Below, in pieces: positions 44,115 to 52,888 of a stretch of DNA of 64,000 nt. Positions within the stretch are counted from its first letter, which is position 1; the number at the start of each line of letters is the position of its first letter. The position numbers were made by a program, and so were the translations under genes. Below the pieces are notes generated by a model. That model was not told the DNA's origin. It saw nothing but the letters and a program-made list of their open reading frames with translations, and made no database searches. This DNA comes from Pseudoxanthomonas sp. Root65 (GTDB taxonomy: Bacteria > Pseudomonadota > Gammaproteobacteria > Xanthomonadales > Xanthomonadaceae), in NCBI RefSeq assembly GCF_001427635.1, contig NZ_LMHA01000002.1:310001-374000 (forward strand). Direction: 5' to 3'.

Positions 44115-45451
44115 GCGGTCTGGCTGTCCGTGGTGTGGGGGCTGAAAGCGTCGAGGCGTGGCTCGACGCGCTCGGCACCGAAATGGATGGAGAACACGCT
44201 GCCCTGGCCGACTTCGCTTTCGATCTCGAGGCGGGCCTGGTGCAGGTTCAGCACATGCTTGACGATCGACAGGCCCAGGCCGGTGCCGCCGCTTTCGCGC
44301 GAACGGCTGGTGGAGACGCGATAGAAGCGCTCGGTGATGCGCGGCAGGTGTGAGGTGGGGATGCCGTAGCCGGTGTCGCGCACGCTGAGCACGGCGCCGT
44401 CGCCCTCGCGCGCGAAGCGCACGGTGATGGTGCCGCCGACCGGCGTATAACGCACCGCATTGCTGACCAGGTTGGAAAAGGCGCTGTGCAGTTCCTTGTT
44501 GGAGCCGGACAGGTCCAGGTTGGCTTCGTCCTGGATCACGATGGTGTGGCGGCGCTGGCTCAGCGCTTCGGCTTCGCGGCGCAGCGTGGCGAGCATCGGC
44601 GCCATGGCCACGTTCTCGTCGGGCAGGCTGTCCTGCGCTTCCAGCCGCGACAGCGTCAGCAGGTCTTCCACCAGCTGGGTCATGCGCTGGGACTGCTTCT
44701 GCATCTCGCTCAGCATCGGCGCCCAGTCCGGATACTCGGTGGGTTCCAGCATGTCGAGGTAGCCGTGCACGACGGTCAGCGGCGTGCGCAGTTCGTGCGA
44801 GACGTTGGCGACGAAGTCTCGGCGCATCTGTTCCAGCCGCAGCATCTTGCTGACGTCGCGCGCGACCAGCAGCCAGTACTCGTCGGAATACGGAATCAGC
44901 CGCAGGTTGAGGCGCAGATGGGGGTCGACCGGCGAGGCGGCATCGAGCATCGGCTCGGCGTTGCGGCCGGCCGCCAGCCAGTGCGACAACGGCAGCGGCT
45001 GCAGGCGGTCGCCGACCGGCGCACCGATGTCGGAGGGATATTGCAGGCCCAGCAGGCTGGTCGCGGCCTTGTTGAACCACTGCACGCGCTGGCTGTTGCG
45101 CTCCACCACCACCACCGCATCCGGCAGTGCGGCGGCGGCGGCGCGGTAGGCACGCAGCATGTCGAGCAGGCGGCGCTTGCGCGTACGCATCTCGGCCTGA
45201 CCACGGAACAGCAGGCGGTCCAGTTCGTTCCAGACGCCCTTGCCCTGCGCGGGCTCGAGCCGCTGGCGCGCGGTCAGGCGCAGCAGCACCTTGCGCAGCC
45301 GCCAGTAGTGCCACGTCACCACGCCGAGCGCGGCGGCAGTGACGACCGGCCACACCTGGCCCAGCAGCAGACCGACCACGACCGCGAGCGCCAGCACCAG
45401 CGCCAGCTGGCCGAGCGTCTTGAACCACGCGGAACGGATATCGTGGGGCAT
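44111..45451 (-). CDS. phoR: Phosphate regulon sensor kinase PhoR
   Basis: The protein has 446 residues: N-terminal membrane spans (about 13-50), an internal PAS domain (ALPDAVVVVERNSQRVQWFN), the phosphoacceptor histidine in VANVSHELRTPLTVV and an ATPase domain with NLVSNAVRYTP, DTGYGIP and GGTGLGLSIV. The length and lack of a large periplasmic domain are typical of PhoR, which senses phosphate through the Pst system. The chosen ATG 45451 gives the correct membrane N-terminus. A repeat separates it from phoB. Confidence 0.93.
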   Translation of the reverse strand: MPHDIRSAWFKTLGQLALVLALAVVVGLLLGQVWPVVTAAALGVVTWHYWRLRKVLLRLTARQRLEPAQGKGVWNELDRLLFRGQAEMRTRKRRLLDMLRAYRAAAAALPDAVVVVERNSQRVQWFNKAATSLLGLQYPSDIGAPVGDRLQPLPLSHWLAAGRNAEPMLDAASPVDPHLRLNLRLIPYSDEYWLLVARDVSKMLRLEQMRRDFVANVSHELRTPLTVVHGYLDMLEPTEYPDWAPMLSEMQKQSQRMTQLVEDLLTLSRLEAQDSLPDENVAMAPMLATLRREAEALSQRRHTIVIQDEANLDLSGSNKELHSAFSNLVSNAVRYTPVGGTITVRFAREGDGAVLSVRDTGYGIPTSHLPRITERFYRVSTSRSRESGGTGLGLSIVKHVLNLHQARLEIESEVGQGSVFSIHFGAERVEPRLDAFSPHTTDSQTA

Positions 45452-45512
45452 GGGCCGATTGTAGGCAGATGTGTATGACAGCAGGGGAGGGGGCAGGGGG
45501 AAGACTGTCTTT

Positions 45513-45618
45513 CCGTCATCCCGGTGCGCGCCGGGATCCCTGTTGCGGTGGCATGTGCCGTTGCTTAGGCGGGCAACGGCAAGATCACGGTGGAGCCCGG
45601 CGTGCGCCGGGATGACGG
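45513..45618. repeat. Palindromic repeat pair, family A copy 4
   Basis: The arms at 45513-45540 and 45592-45618 are near-perfect reverse complements with inner CCCGGTGCGCGCCGGG palindromes. It lies in the 214-bp phoB-phoR gap and may damp read-through from phoB into phoR-ppk. Confidence 0.88.
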
Positions 45619-45665
45619 GCAACGTCGATACGCTCTTTTACCGATTCCCGATTCCCGCGACGACC

Positions 45666-46355
45666 TCACATCGCCGCCGAGAACCGGTAGCCCGACCCCC
45701 GCACGGTCTGCACCATGTTTTCCAGGCCATGCGGCTCCAGGGTCTTGCGCAGACGGCGGATATGCACGTCGACGGTCCGTTCTTCCACGTAGACGCTGCC
45801 GCCCCAGACATGGTCGAGCAACTGCGTGCGCGAGTAGACGCGCTCGGGGTGGGTCATGAAGAAGTGCAGCAGGCGGTACTCGGTAGGGCCGATGGCGACC
45901 GGGGTGTCGCCGGCGAACACGCGATGGGCCGCACCGTCGATGCGCAGGTTGCCGACGGCGACGCTGCCGTCCTCATCGTCGTCGCGCGAGCGGCGCATGA
46001 CGGCGCGGATGCGGGCCAGCAGCTCACGGGCGGAGAAGGGCTTGACCACATAATCGTCCACGCCGGCTTCCAGCCCGCCGACGCGGTCGTTCTCCTCGCC
46101 ACGGGCGGTCAGCATGATGATCGGCACGTCGCGCGTCATGGCGTCCTTGCGCCAGCGGCGGGCCAGCTCCAGGCCGCTGGTGCCGGGCAGCATCCAGTCC
46201 AGCAGGATCAGGTCGGGCACGCGATCGGCGATGGCGTTCTGGGCTTCACGGGCGTCGCCGGCGTGGATCGGCTCGTATTCGCCCTTGCGCAGGGCGAACG
46301 CCACCATGTCGCGGATGGCGGGTTCGTCGTCGACGATCAGGATGTGCTTCTGCAC
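45666..46355 (-). CDS. phoB: Phosphate regulon response regulator PhoB (GTG start)
   Basis: The protein has 229 residues: a receiver with D9/D10, phosphoacceptor D53 (LILLDWMLPG) and K in VVKPFSARELLAR, and an OmpR-type winged helix (VWGGSVYVEERTVDVHIRRL, ENMVQTVRGSGYRFS). The start is GTG 46355, because the receiver begins right after it (QKHILIVDDEPAIRDM) and no ATG is nearby. It activates genes with Pho boxes, and one lies 36 bases upstream of its own start. Confidence 0.94.
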   Translation of the reverse strand: MQKHILIVDDEPAIRDMVAFALRKGEYEPIHAGDAREAQNAIADRVPDLILLDWMLPGTSGLELARRWRKDAMTRDVPIIMLTARGEENDRVGGLEAGVDDYVVKPFSARELLARIRAVMRRSRDDDEDGSVAVGNLRIDGAAHRVFAGDTPVAIGPTEYRLLHFFMTHPERVYSRTQLLDHVWGGSVYVEERTVDVHIRRLRKTLEPHGLENMVQTVRGSGYRFSAAM

Positions 46356-46390
46356 GCAGGATCCGGGTGCGGGGGGGACGTTGGCAGTAG

Positions 46391-46419
46391 ACGACAATTT
46401 TGTGACGTTTACATGACAT
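46391..46419 (-). promoter_or_regulatory. Pho box upstream of phoB (three 7-mers, 11-base period)
   Basis: On the minus strand it reads ATGTCAT-GTAA-ACGTCAC-AAAA-TTGTCGT (plus coordinates 46413-46419, 46402-46408, 46391-46397). The Pho consensus is CTGTCAT repeats with four AT-rich bases between, 11 bases apart. Three consecutive matches 36-64 bases before the GTG start fit autoregulation by PhoB. Confidence 0.8.
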
Positions 46420-46455
46420 GCCGCAGGAGTGTCATGGCGGCGTGCCGACGGCCGG

Positions 46456-48096
46456 TCAGCGCCGCTCCACATCCGGATCGCGGATCCCCTGGCGGCGCAG
46501 TTCCAGCACTTCCGGGGTGATGGTGGCGATGCGGGCATCGACCCGGGCGCGGGCGTAGAAGTCCAGGTCGCTCCGGTTCTTGAGATTCTGCAGCTGGATC
46601 AGCGCCTGCTCCGGCCGCCCGTTCAGGTAGGCGGCCTCGGCATAGGCTTCGCCGGCGCGGGCGGTGTCGCCGGCCAGTTCGTTGGCGCGGGCGAACTGCT
46701 GCTGGAACACCGGGTCGTCGCCGGCGCGGGCCATCATCGGGCGCAGGAGGGCCTGCGCGCGCTGCCCGGCTTCGCGGCCGCCCTGTTCGTTCAGCACCTT
46801 GGCGTAGGTCAGGGCCACCGGACGGTTCTGCGGGTAGCGCTGCATCAGTGCGTCGAAGCGGCGATTGGCCGTCGCCGCGTTGCCGGTGCGGGATTCGGCT
46901 TCGCCCAGCGTCAGGGACAGCCACAGGTTGTCGGGGTGCTCGTCGGCCAGCCGCTGCAGTTCGGCCAGCGCGGTACGGGTGTCGCCGCCCTGCAGGTGGG
47001 CCACGGCCAGCCCGTAGCGTTCCGGCCCGGTCAGCGGCTTGCCGGCCTGCCGGCGCAGGGTCTCGTACTCGCGGACGGCGGCCGATGGCGTGCTCGCGCT
47101 GAGCGCCCGCAGGCGTTCGCGGGCCCAGTCGAACTGGCCGGTGTCGGCCTGGCGGAAGGCCTGCGACGGCAGGGTCACCGGAATCGGCAGCAGCGGATTG
47201 TCGCTGCGCGTTTCCGGCAGGACGATGCCGGTGCGGTCGAAGCGCTCCACGCGTTCGCCGCCGGGCACCGTGGTCACGGCGGTGACCTGGTCGCCGCGCA
47301 ACTGGTCGGCGCGCTGGCGGGCCTCGCTGATGCGGGTGGTGGTGACCGGGTGGGTCTGCAGGTAGTCGGGCACCTGTTCGCGGCCGCTGCCGCGCGCCAC
47401 CCGGGTCGCCTGCTGCAGCTTGGCGAAGAAGCCGGCCATCGCATCGATGTCGTAGCCGGCGCGGGACAGGGTGCGGATGCCCACGCGGTCGGCTTCGGAT
47501 TCGTTGGAGCGGGTGTAGTCGATCTGGCGCTGCTGCATCAGGCCCATCGCGCTGGCGATGGCGGCCTGCGAGGCGTCGCCGCTGGAGCTGCCGCCGGCCG
47601 CCTGCGCCAGCACGATGGCGCCCAGCATGCCCAGCAGGATCGGGATCTGGTCGCGCTGGGCGCGCTCCACGCCGCGCAGCACGTGCTGCTGGGTGACGTG
47701 GGCGATTTCGTGCGAGAGCACCGCGGCCACCTCGTCCTCGCGGTCGGCCGTCAGCACCAGGCCGGCGTTCATGCCGATGTAGCCGCCCAGCGTGGCGAAG
47801 GCGTTGATCTGCCGGTCGCGCATCATGAAGAAGGTATAGGACTGCTGCGGGTTGTCGCTGTCCGCGCCGAGCCGGCCACCGACACCCTGCAGCCAGTCGG
47901 TGATCAGCGGGTCTTCGAGCAGGTAGCCGTAGTTGCGCAGTTCGCGCAGCATCATCCCGCCGTACTGGGCCTGCCGCGCTGGCGTGAGCAGTTCGCCCGC
48001 GGACGAGCCGATGTCGGGCAGGCGGCTTTCCTGCGACGACGCCAGCGGTGCGGCGAGGGCCAGGGTCAGGGCGGTGGCGAGCAGCAAGGGACGCAA
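46456..48096 (-). CDS. bepA: M48 metalloprotease/chaperone, BepA (YfgC) type
   Basis: The precursor has 546 residues (longer than the 487 of E. coli BepA). A signal peptide is followed by an M48 protease domain with the zinc motif in AVLSHEIAHVTQQH and the third-ligand glutamate region SNESEADRVG, then tetratricopeptide repeats (from about residue 320). BepA assembles or degrades outer-membrane protein LptD in the periplasm. The stop lies 100 bp before the phoB start, and the gene is divergent from glutaredoxin. Confidence 0.88.
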   Translation of the reverse strand: MRPLLLATALTLALAAPLASSQESRLPDIGSSAGELLTPARQAQYGGMMLRELRNYGYLLEDPLITDWLQGVGGRLGADSDNPQQSYTFFMMRDRQINAFATLGGYIGMNAGLVLTADREDEVAAVLSHEIAHVTQQHVLRGVERAQRDQIPILLGMLGAIVLAQAAGGSSSGDASQAAIASAMGLMQQRQIDYTRSNESEADRVGIRTLSRAGYDIDAMAGFFAKLQQATRVARGSGREQVPDYLQTHPVTTTRISEARQRADQLRGDQVTAVTTVPGGERVERFDRTGIVLPETRSDNPLLPIPVTLPSQAFRQADTGQFDWARERLRALSASTPSAAVREYETLRRQAGKPLTGPERYGLAVAHLQGGDTRTALAELQRLADEHPDNLWLSLTLGEAESRTGNAATANRRFDALMQRYPQNRPVALTYAKVLNEQGGREAGQRAQALLRPMMARAGDDPVFQQQFARANELAGDTARAGEAYAEAAYLNGRPEQALIQLQNLKNRSDLDFYARARVDARIATITPEVLELRRQGIRDPDVERR

Positions 48097-48283
48097 ACGG
48101 GGCTCCGTGGCGGATAATGGGCGTCTTCATCAGGATGACCGGTCGTCGATCCGGGCGAGTGAATACGTGGTTAACCGGACCGGTTCCGGTTCGCACTGTT
48201 CCACTTCGTTCACTGGAAGACGGCGCGGCCTGCCCGATATTGGCTGGGACCGCTGCATGTCCCTTTCGTTCCGGAGACTTCCC

Positions 48284-48574
48284 TTGAGCGACACCCCGAC
48301 GGGCGCCACCGCGCCCCAGATCACCATCTACAGCACCGCCATCTGCCCCTACTGCGTGGCGGCGAAGAACTTCCTGAAGAGCAAGGGCCAGTCCTGGACC
48401 GAGGTGCGGATCGACCTGGACCCGGCCGAGCGCGAGAAGATGATCGCCACCGCCAAGCGCACCAGCGTGCCGCAGATCTTCGTGGGCGAGGTGCACGTGG
48501 GCGGCTACGACGACATGATCGCGCTGCACCGCGCCGGCAAGCTCGACGCACTGCTCGCAGGAGAGGCCGCATGA
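48284..48574 (+). CDS. grx: Glutaredoxin (Grx3 type), TTG start
   Basis: The product is 96 residues with the dithiol active site STAICPYCVAAKNFL and the cis-proline/glutathione contacts TSVPQIF and VGGYDDM. It reduces disulfides with glutathione. I choose TTG 48284, because CCGGAG lies seven bases upstream and the resulting N-terminus (MSDTPTG) has normal length; ATG 48257 would give nine more residues but lacks a ribosome site. Its stop overlaps the next start by four bases. Confidence 0.9.
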   Translation: MSDTPTGATAPQITIYSTAICPYCVAAKNFLKSKGQSWTEVRIDLDPAEREKMIATAKRTSVPQIFVGEVHVGGYDDMIALHRAGKLDALLAGEAA

Positions 48575-48963
48575 GCGCCGCCGACGACAGCCAGGACCGG
48601 GTGAAGGCCTTCACCGAGTTCCGCCAGCGGATGAACAAGCGGATCCTGGACGAGCCCAACCAGGTCGTTCGCCGCTTCTTCGCCCTGGACACGCAGACCT
48701 ACCAGGCCGGCGCGCTGGACGTGAAGACCAAGGAGCTGCTGGGCCTGGTCGCCTCGATGGTGCTGCGCTGCGACGACTGCATCAGCTACCACGTTGCCCA
48801 GTGCAAGGAGGCCGGGGTGACGCGCGAGGAGTTCTTCGAGACCTTCTCGGTCGGCCTGGTGGTGGGCGGCTCCATCGTCATCCCGCACCTGCGCCGCGCG
48901 GTGGATTTCCTCGACCAGCTGGAAGGCGGACAGGCCGACGCGCCGGCGGCGCACGACCACTGA
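48571..48963 (+). CDS. Carboxymuconolactone decarboxylase/AhpD-like protein
   Basis: The product is 130 residues with the AhpD-type redox motif CDDCISYH (two cysteines and histidine, about residues 70-77) and the helix GLVASMVLR. AhpD proteins recycle peroxiredoxin AhpC through this CxxC pair. Overlap with grx (ATGA) implies a joint role in thiol-disulfide or peroxide defence, with Grx perhaps reducing this protein; that partnership is inferred. Confidence 0.85.
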   Translation: MSAADDSQDRVKAFTEFRQRMNKRILDEPNQVVRRFFALDTQTYQAGALDVKTKELLGLVASMVLRCDDCISYHVAQCKEAGVTREEFFETFSVGLVVGGSIVIPHLRRAVDFLDQLEGGQADAPAAHDH

Positions 48964-49337
48964 GGTCGCCAAGGTGGATCAGGTGCTCGTGCGAGCACCT
49001 TGCCTGCCCGCGTCCGCCGGTGTCGTGCCGTAGCGGTCCGGGGACCTATTTTTTGCGTGGCCGTCGTTCCAGCGAAAGCTGGGACCCATCCTGATCTTCG
49101 CTTTCCGCAGTCGCCGTAGCCGTTGGAAGGAAACGCAGCGGGGACACGGATACCCCCGTTCGCGGGGATGACGGCCCCGGCGATGATCCTGTCCGCTTTC
49201 GCCCGGCGGAACCGGCCTCAGACCATCGTCGATTAGGGGGCTTGGCGGCCGATCGGGCATAATTGCGGGACAAATCTCCCTTTCTGCACGCGTCGCGGCC
49301 CCGTCCGGCGCGCGCCCCTGTTCGGAAACCCCACTCA
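48964..49337. other. 374-bp intergenic with repeat and icd leader
   Basis: Between the AhpD-like gene and icd. It contains the family A repeat (49063-49174) and, at 49258-49263, CATAAT, a possible -10 for icd about 75 bases before its start. No convincing -35 at the right spacing. No gene seen. Confidence 0.55.
49063..49174. repeat. Palindromic repeat pair, family A copy 5 (diverged)
   Basis: The left arm (49063-49087) has CCAGCGAAAGCTGG and the right arm (49142-49174) CCCCCGTTCGCGGGG plus GATGACGG. Each arm is palindromic, but unlike other copies they no longer complement each other well, suggesting that they derive from different subtypes. Confidence 0.7.
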
Positions 49338-50345
49338 ATGACCCAGACGATTACGGTCATCCGCGGCGACGGTATTGGCCCGGAGATCATGGACGCCACC
49401 CTGCACGTGCTCGACGTGATGAAGGTCGGCCTGACCTATGAAGAGGCCGATGCCGGCCTGGTCGCGCTGGAGAAGCACGGCGACCTGCTGCCGCAGGCCA
49501 CGCTGGATTCGATCCGCAAGAACGGCGTGGCGCTGAAGAGCCCGCTGACAACGCCGGTGGGCGAGGGCTTCAGTTCGATCAACGTGGCGCTGCGCCGCCA
49601 CTTCGACCTGTACGCCAACGTGCGCCCGGCCAAGTCGTTCCCGAACACCAAGTCGCGCTTCCCGACCGGCGTTGACCTGATCACCGTGCGCGAGAACACC
49701 GAAGGCGCCTACATCGGTGAAGGTCAGTCGATCTCGGAAGACGGCGAAACCGCGCTGCTGACGCAGAAGATCACCCGCAAGGGTTCCGAGCGCATCGTGC
49801 GCTACGCCTACGATCTGGCCCGCAAGACCGGCCGCAAGAAGGTCACCATCGTCCACAAGGCGAACATCCTGAAGACCACCTCGGGCCTGTTCCTGAAGGT
49901 GGCGCGCGAAGTGGCTGCGCTGTACCCCGAGATCCAGACCAACGAGATGATCGTGGACAACACCTGCATGCAGCTGGTGATGCGTCCGGAGCAGTTCGAC
50001 ATCATCGTCACCACCAACCTGTTCGGCGACATCATCTCTGACCTGTGCGCCGGTCTGGTCGGCGGCCTGGGCCTGGCACCGGGCGCCAACATCGGTGTCG
50101 ATGCGGCGATCTTCGAGGCCGTGCACGGCTCGGCGCCGGACATCGCCGGCAAGGGCGTCGCCAATCCGTGCGCGCTGCTGCTGGGCGCGGCGCAGATGCT
50201 CGACCACCTGGGCCAGCCGGAGAAGGCCGAGCGCCTGCGCGCGGCCATCATCGCCACGCTCGAAGCCAAGGATTCGCTGACCCCGGACCTGGGCGGCGAG
50301 GGCACCACCATGTCGTTCGCCAAGGCGATCGCCAGCCGCGTCTGA
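49338..50345 (+). CDS. icd: NAD-dependent isocitrate dehydrogenase, homodimeric type
   Basis: The product is 335 residues, the short beta-decarboxylating dehydrogenase fold. Seen are the GDGIGPEIM loop, substrate segment SSINVALRRHFDLYANVRP, VRENTEGAYIGEG, catalytic lysine and metal aspartates (NLFGDIISDL), and the cofactor region HGSAPDIAGKGVANP. The aspartate after AP (rather than lysine, as in NADP enzymes) favours NAD. Xanthomonas enzymes of this type are NAD-dependent isocitrate dehydrogenases; homoisocitrate or 3-isopropylmalate activity is less likely. It is followed by a strong terminator. Confidence 0.88.
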   Translation: MTQTITVIRGDGIGPEIMDATLHVLDVMKVGLTYEEADAGLVALEKHGDLLPQATLDSIRKNGVALKSPLTTPVGEGFSSINVALRRHFDLYANVRPAKSFPNTKSRFPTGVDLITVRENTEGAYIGEGQSISEDGETALLTQKITRKGSERIVRYAYDLARKTGRKKVTIVHKANILKTTSGLFLKVAREVAALYPEIQTNEMIVDNTCMQLVMRPEQFDIIVTTNLFGDIISDLCAGLVGGLGLAPGANIGVDAAIFEAVHGSAPDIAGKGVANPCALLLGAAQMLDHLGQPEKAERLRAAIIATLEAKDSLTPDLGGEGTTMSFAKAIASRV

Positions 50346-50367
50346 GCGCTTCCGGCAGGCAACACGG

Positions 50368-50396
50368 AAACGGGACGCACAGCGTCCCGTTTTTGT
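50368..50396 (+). terminator. Intrinsic terminator after icd
   Basis: An 11-bp perfect stem, AAACGGGACGC (50368-50378) with GCGTCCCGTTT (50382-50392), around a three-base loop, runs into TTTTTG TTT. A strong rho-independent terminator. Confidence 0.9.
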
Positions 50397-50475
50397 TTGC
50401 GTATGTCCCATCCATGAGGTTGGATGCGAGGCGAAGGGCACGCACAATCCGCGGCCCACGCAGAAGGCCCTGTTC

Positions 50476-51789
50476 ATGTCCGTCCGTCCCAGCGCGCTGG
50501 CGCTGACTCCGCTATTGCTGTTCCTGGCGCTGTTCTTCGGCGCGGGCCTGTACTACACGGCACAGGGCGAAGCCATGGGCTTCTACCAGTTGCGTGCGCC
50601 GGTGGCGATCCTGCCCGCGCTTGCCCTGGGTGTCTGGCTCGCGCGCCGGCGCGGCCTGCCGGCGCAGCAGACGCTGCTGCAGGGCATGGGCGACAGCAAC
50701 ATCATGCTGATGTGCCTGATCTTCCTGCTGGCGGGCGCGTTCGCCACGGTGTCGAAGGCGATCGGGGCCGTCGATGCGGTCGTCGCGCTGGGGTTGGGCG
50801 CGCTGCCGGCCAGCCTGATCCTGCCGGGCCTGTTCCTGGTGGCGGCATTCGTCTCCCTCTCGATCGGCACGTCGATGGGCACGGTGGCGGCTGTCGTGCC
50901 CATCGCGCTGGGCGTGGCCGACGCGGCGGGACTGGACCGCGTGCTGGTCGTTGGCGCGGTGCTGGGCGGGGCGATGTTCGGCGACAACCTGTCGATCATC
51001 TCCGACACCACCATCGCCGCCACCCGCAGCCAGGGCGCGGAGATGCGCGACAAGTTCCGCGAGAATCTCAAGATCGCGCTGCCGGCGGCCATCGCGACCC
51101 TGGTCCTGCTCGGCGTCCTGGGCGACGCCGCGCCCGTCAAAGCGCCGGACGCCGCGTCGCCCTGGCTAGTGCTGCCGTACCTGCTGGTGCTGGGCCTGGC
51201 GCTGGCCGGGCTGGACGTGGTGCTGGTACTGGCGATCGGCCTGGTCGCGTCCGGCCTGTTCGGCTTCGCGATGGCGCAGGACTACGACGTGGTCTCGTTC
51301 GCAGGCGACATCTACGTGGGGTTCGAGAGCATGGTGGAAATCACCCTGCTGTCCATCCTCATCGGTGGCCTGGCGGCGCTGATCAAGGCCACCGGCGGTC
51401 TGGCATGGCTGGCCCAAGTCATTGCCGCGTTTGCCCGTGGTCGCACCGGTCGACGCGCCGGCGAACTGAGCATCGCGGCGCTCGCGGCCGGTTCCGACGC
51501 CCTGACGGCCAACAACACCGTCGCCATTCTGGTGACCGGCAGCCTGGCCAAGGACATCGCGCAGCGCCACGGCATCAGTCCGCGGCGCGCAGCCAGTGTC
51601 CTGGACGTGTTCGCCTGCGTGGTGCAGGGCGTGCTGCCGTACGGCGCGCAGATCCTGCTGGCGGCGTCGCTGGCAGCCGTGTCGCCGCTGGCGCTGGCCG
51701 GCAGCGTGCAGTATTGCTGGCTGCTGGCCGTGTCCGCGCTGGCCTTCATGCTGTGGCCGTCGCGTCGCACGGTGCCGGCGGCGGAATGA
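50476..51789 (+). CDS. Na+/H+ antiporter, NhaC family
   Basis: The product is 437 residues with about eleven spans. The family segment GAMFGDNLSIISDTTIAATR lies in the middle and a second polar-in-membrane motif GSDALTANNTVAILVTGSLAKD lies later; both contain the acidic/polar residues expected for cation binding. It should exchange Na+ for H+ across the inner membrane, though NhaC-fold proteins can also carry organic acids. The ATG comes shortly after the icd terminator. Confidence 0.85.
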   Translation: MSVRPSALALTPLLLFLALFFGAGLYYTAQGEAMGFYQLRAPVAILPALALGVWLARRRGLPAQQTLLQGMGDSNIMLMCLIFLLAGAFATVSKAIGAVDAVVALGLGALPASLILPGLFLVAAFVSLSIGTSMGTVAAVVPIALGVADAAGLDRVLVVGAVLGGAMFGDNLSIISDTTIAATRSQGAEMRDKFRENLKIALPAAIATLVLLGVLGDAAPVKAPDAASPWLVLPYLLVLGLALAGLDVVLVLAIGLVASGLFGFAMAQDYDVVSFAGDIYVGFESMVEITLLSILIGGLAALIKATGGLAWLAQVIAAFARGRTGRRAGELSIAALAAGSDALTANNTVAILVTGSLAKDIAQRHGISPRRAASVLDVFACVVQGVLPYGAQILLAASLAAVSPLALAGSVQYCWLLAVSALAFMLWPSRRTVPAAE

Positions 51790-51790
51790 A

Positions 51791-51814
51791 AACGGGGCGC
51801 CTGCGCGCCCCGTT
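51791..51814. terminator. Hairpin terminator between convergent genes
   Basis: AACGGGGCGC (51791-51800) pairs perfectly with GCGCCCCGTT (51805-51814). It starts right after the antiporter stop and faces the BI-1 gene; only a weak T-run follows on the plus strand, and AAAA flanks it on the other side, so it could serve both directions. Confidence 0.75.
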
Positions 51815-51840
51815 CCCTTGATCGTGCCGTGTGCGGAAAC

Positions 51841-52605
51841 TCAGTCGCGCGACTGCAGTTTCGACAACAGGCGCAGCAGTTCCAGGTACAGCCACACCAG
51901 CGTGACCATCAGGCCGAACGCGCCATACCACTCCATGTACTTGGGCGCGCCCTGTTCCACGCCGGTTTCGATGAAGTCGAAGTCCAGCACCAGGTTCAGC
52001 GAGGCGATGGCCACCACGAACAGGCTGAAAGCGATGCCGACCCAGCCGGCTTCGTGGATCATCGGGATGTTGATCCCGAAGAAACCCAGCACGATGCTGG
52101 CCAGGTAGACCAGCGCGATGCCCCCGGTCGCCGCCACCACGCCCAGCTTGAAGTTCTCGGTCGCCTTGATCAGGCCGCTGCGATAGGCGAACAGCAACGC
52201 GAACATGATGCCGAAGGTCAGCATGACCGCCTGCATCACGATGCCGTCGAACTTCGCGTTGTAGACCGCCGAGATCGCACCCAGGAAGAATCCCTCCACC
52301 AGCGCGTACAGCGGTGCGGTGACGGGCGACCAAGTCTTCTTGAAGACGGTGATCAGCGCCAGGACCAGGCCGCCGATGGCGCCTCCCCACATGTACAGCG
52401 CGAATCCCGGTGCCGGCAGGCCGTCCGTTCCGAGCGCCTGGCTCCAGGAGAAGGCTGCCGTCAGCACGGTCAGCAGCAACAGGATGCCGGTCTTGTTGAC
52501 CGTGCCGTTGAGCGTCATTGCCTCGCCATCGCGCGAGACGACCGTCCCGCTACCGAGGTCGAGGAACGTGGATTCCTTCAATGCCGGATTGCCGCTGCGT
52601 ATCAT
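51841..52605 (-). CDS. Bax inhibitor-1/YccA family membrane protein
   Basis: The product is 254 residues with seven predicted spans and a soluble N-terminus (MIRSGNPALKESTF) typical of the Bax1-I subgroup. The C-terminal conserved part includes ASLNLVLDFDFIETG and YGAFGLMVTLVWLYLELLRLL. Bacterial relatives (YetJ) leak calcium with pH control; function here is not established. GAGGGA precedes ATG 52605; the in-frame extension to 52674 is rejected. Confidence 0.85.
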   Translation of the reverse strand: MIRSGNPALKESTFLDLGSGTVVSRDGEAMTLNGTVNKTGILLLLTVLTAAFSWSQALGTDGLPAPGFALYMWGGAIGGLVLALITVFKKTWSPVTAPLYALVEGFFLGAISAVYNAKFDGIVMQAVMLTFGIMFALLFAYRSGLIKATENFKLGVVAATGGIALVYLASIVLGFFGINIPMIHEAGWVGIAFSLFVVAIASLNLVLDFDFIETGVEQGAPKYMEWYGAFGLMVTLVWLYLELLRLLSKLQSRD

Positions 52606-52753
52606 CGTTCCCTCACGTGGTTGCCGGACATCTGTCCATGCCGCTGAGCATATCGCAAGGCGACCGCCCCGCACGTTCCGTTTGACAGCGGGGCCGCAGG
52701 TTCCGACAATACGCGGCCTCGTTGGCGTCCAGACGCCACGCCGGGACCCTCGT

Positions 52754-52830
52754 CGGGGTATAGCGCAGTCTGGTAGCGCATCTGCTTTGGGAGCAGAGGG
52801 TCGGGGGTTCGAATCCCTCTACCCCGACCA
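52754..52830 (+). tRNA. tRNA-Pro (anticodon TGG)
   Basis: Cloverleaf with acceptor CGGGGTA/TACCCCG, anticodon loop TTTGGGA giving TGG, T-loop TTCGAAT and encoded CCA. First of five clustered tRNA genes. Confidence 0.97.
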
Positions 52831-52888
52831 GTCTGATGCACCGCCAGGGTGTGTTCCGGCAGGGCGGGGATGCGACAATCCGGACCGG

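Noticed and set aside
42027..45428. Open frame of 1133 codons suggesting a PhoR-Ppk fusion
   Set aside because: The first 438 codons are the wrong frame of phoR. Ppk starts at 44114 with its standard N-terminus, overlapping phoR by four bases.
48170..48190. Palindromic operator between bepA and grx (AACCGGACCGGTT)
   Set aside because: A short palindrome of a kind expected by chance in GC-rich DNA; no repeat of the motif elsewhere and no known regulator nearby.
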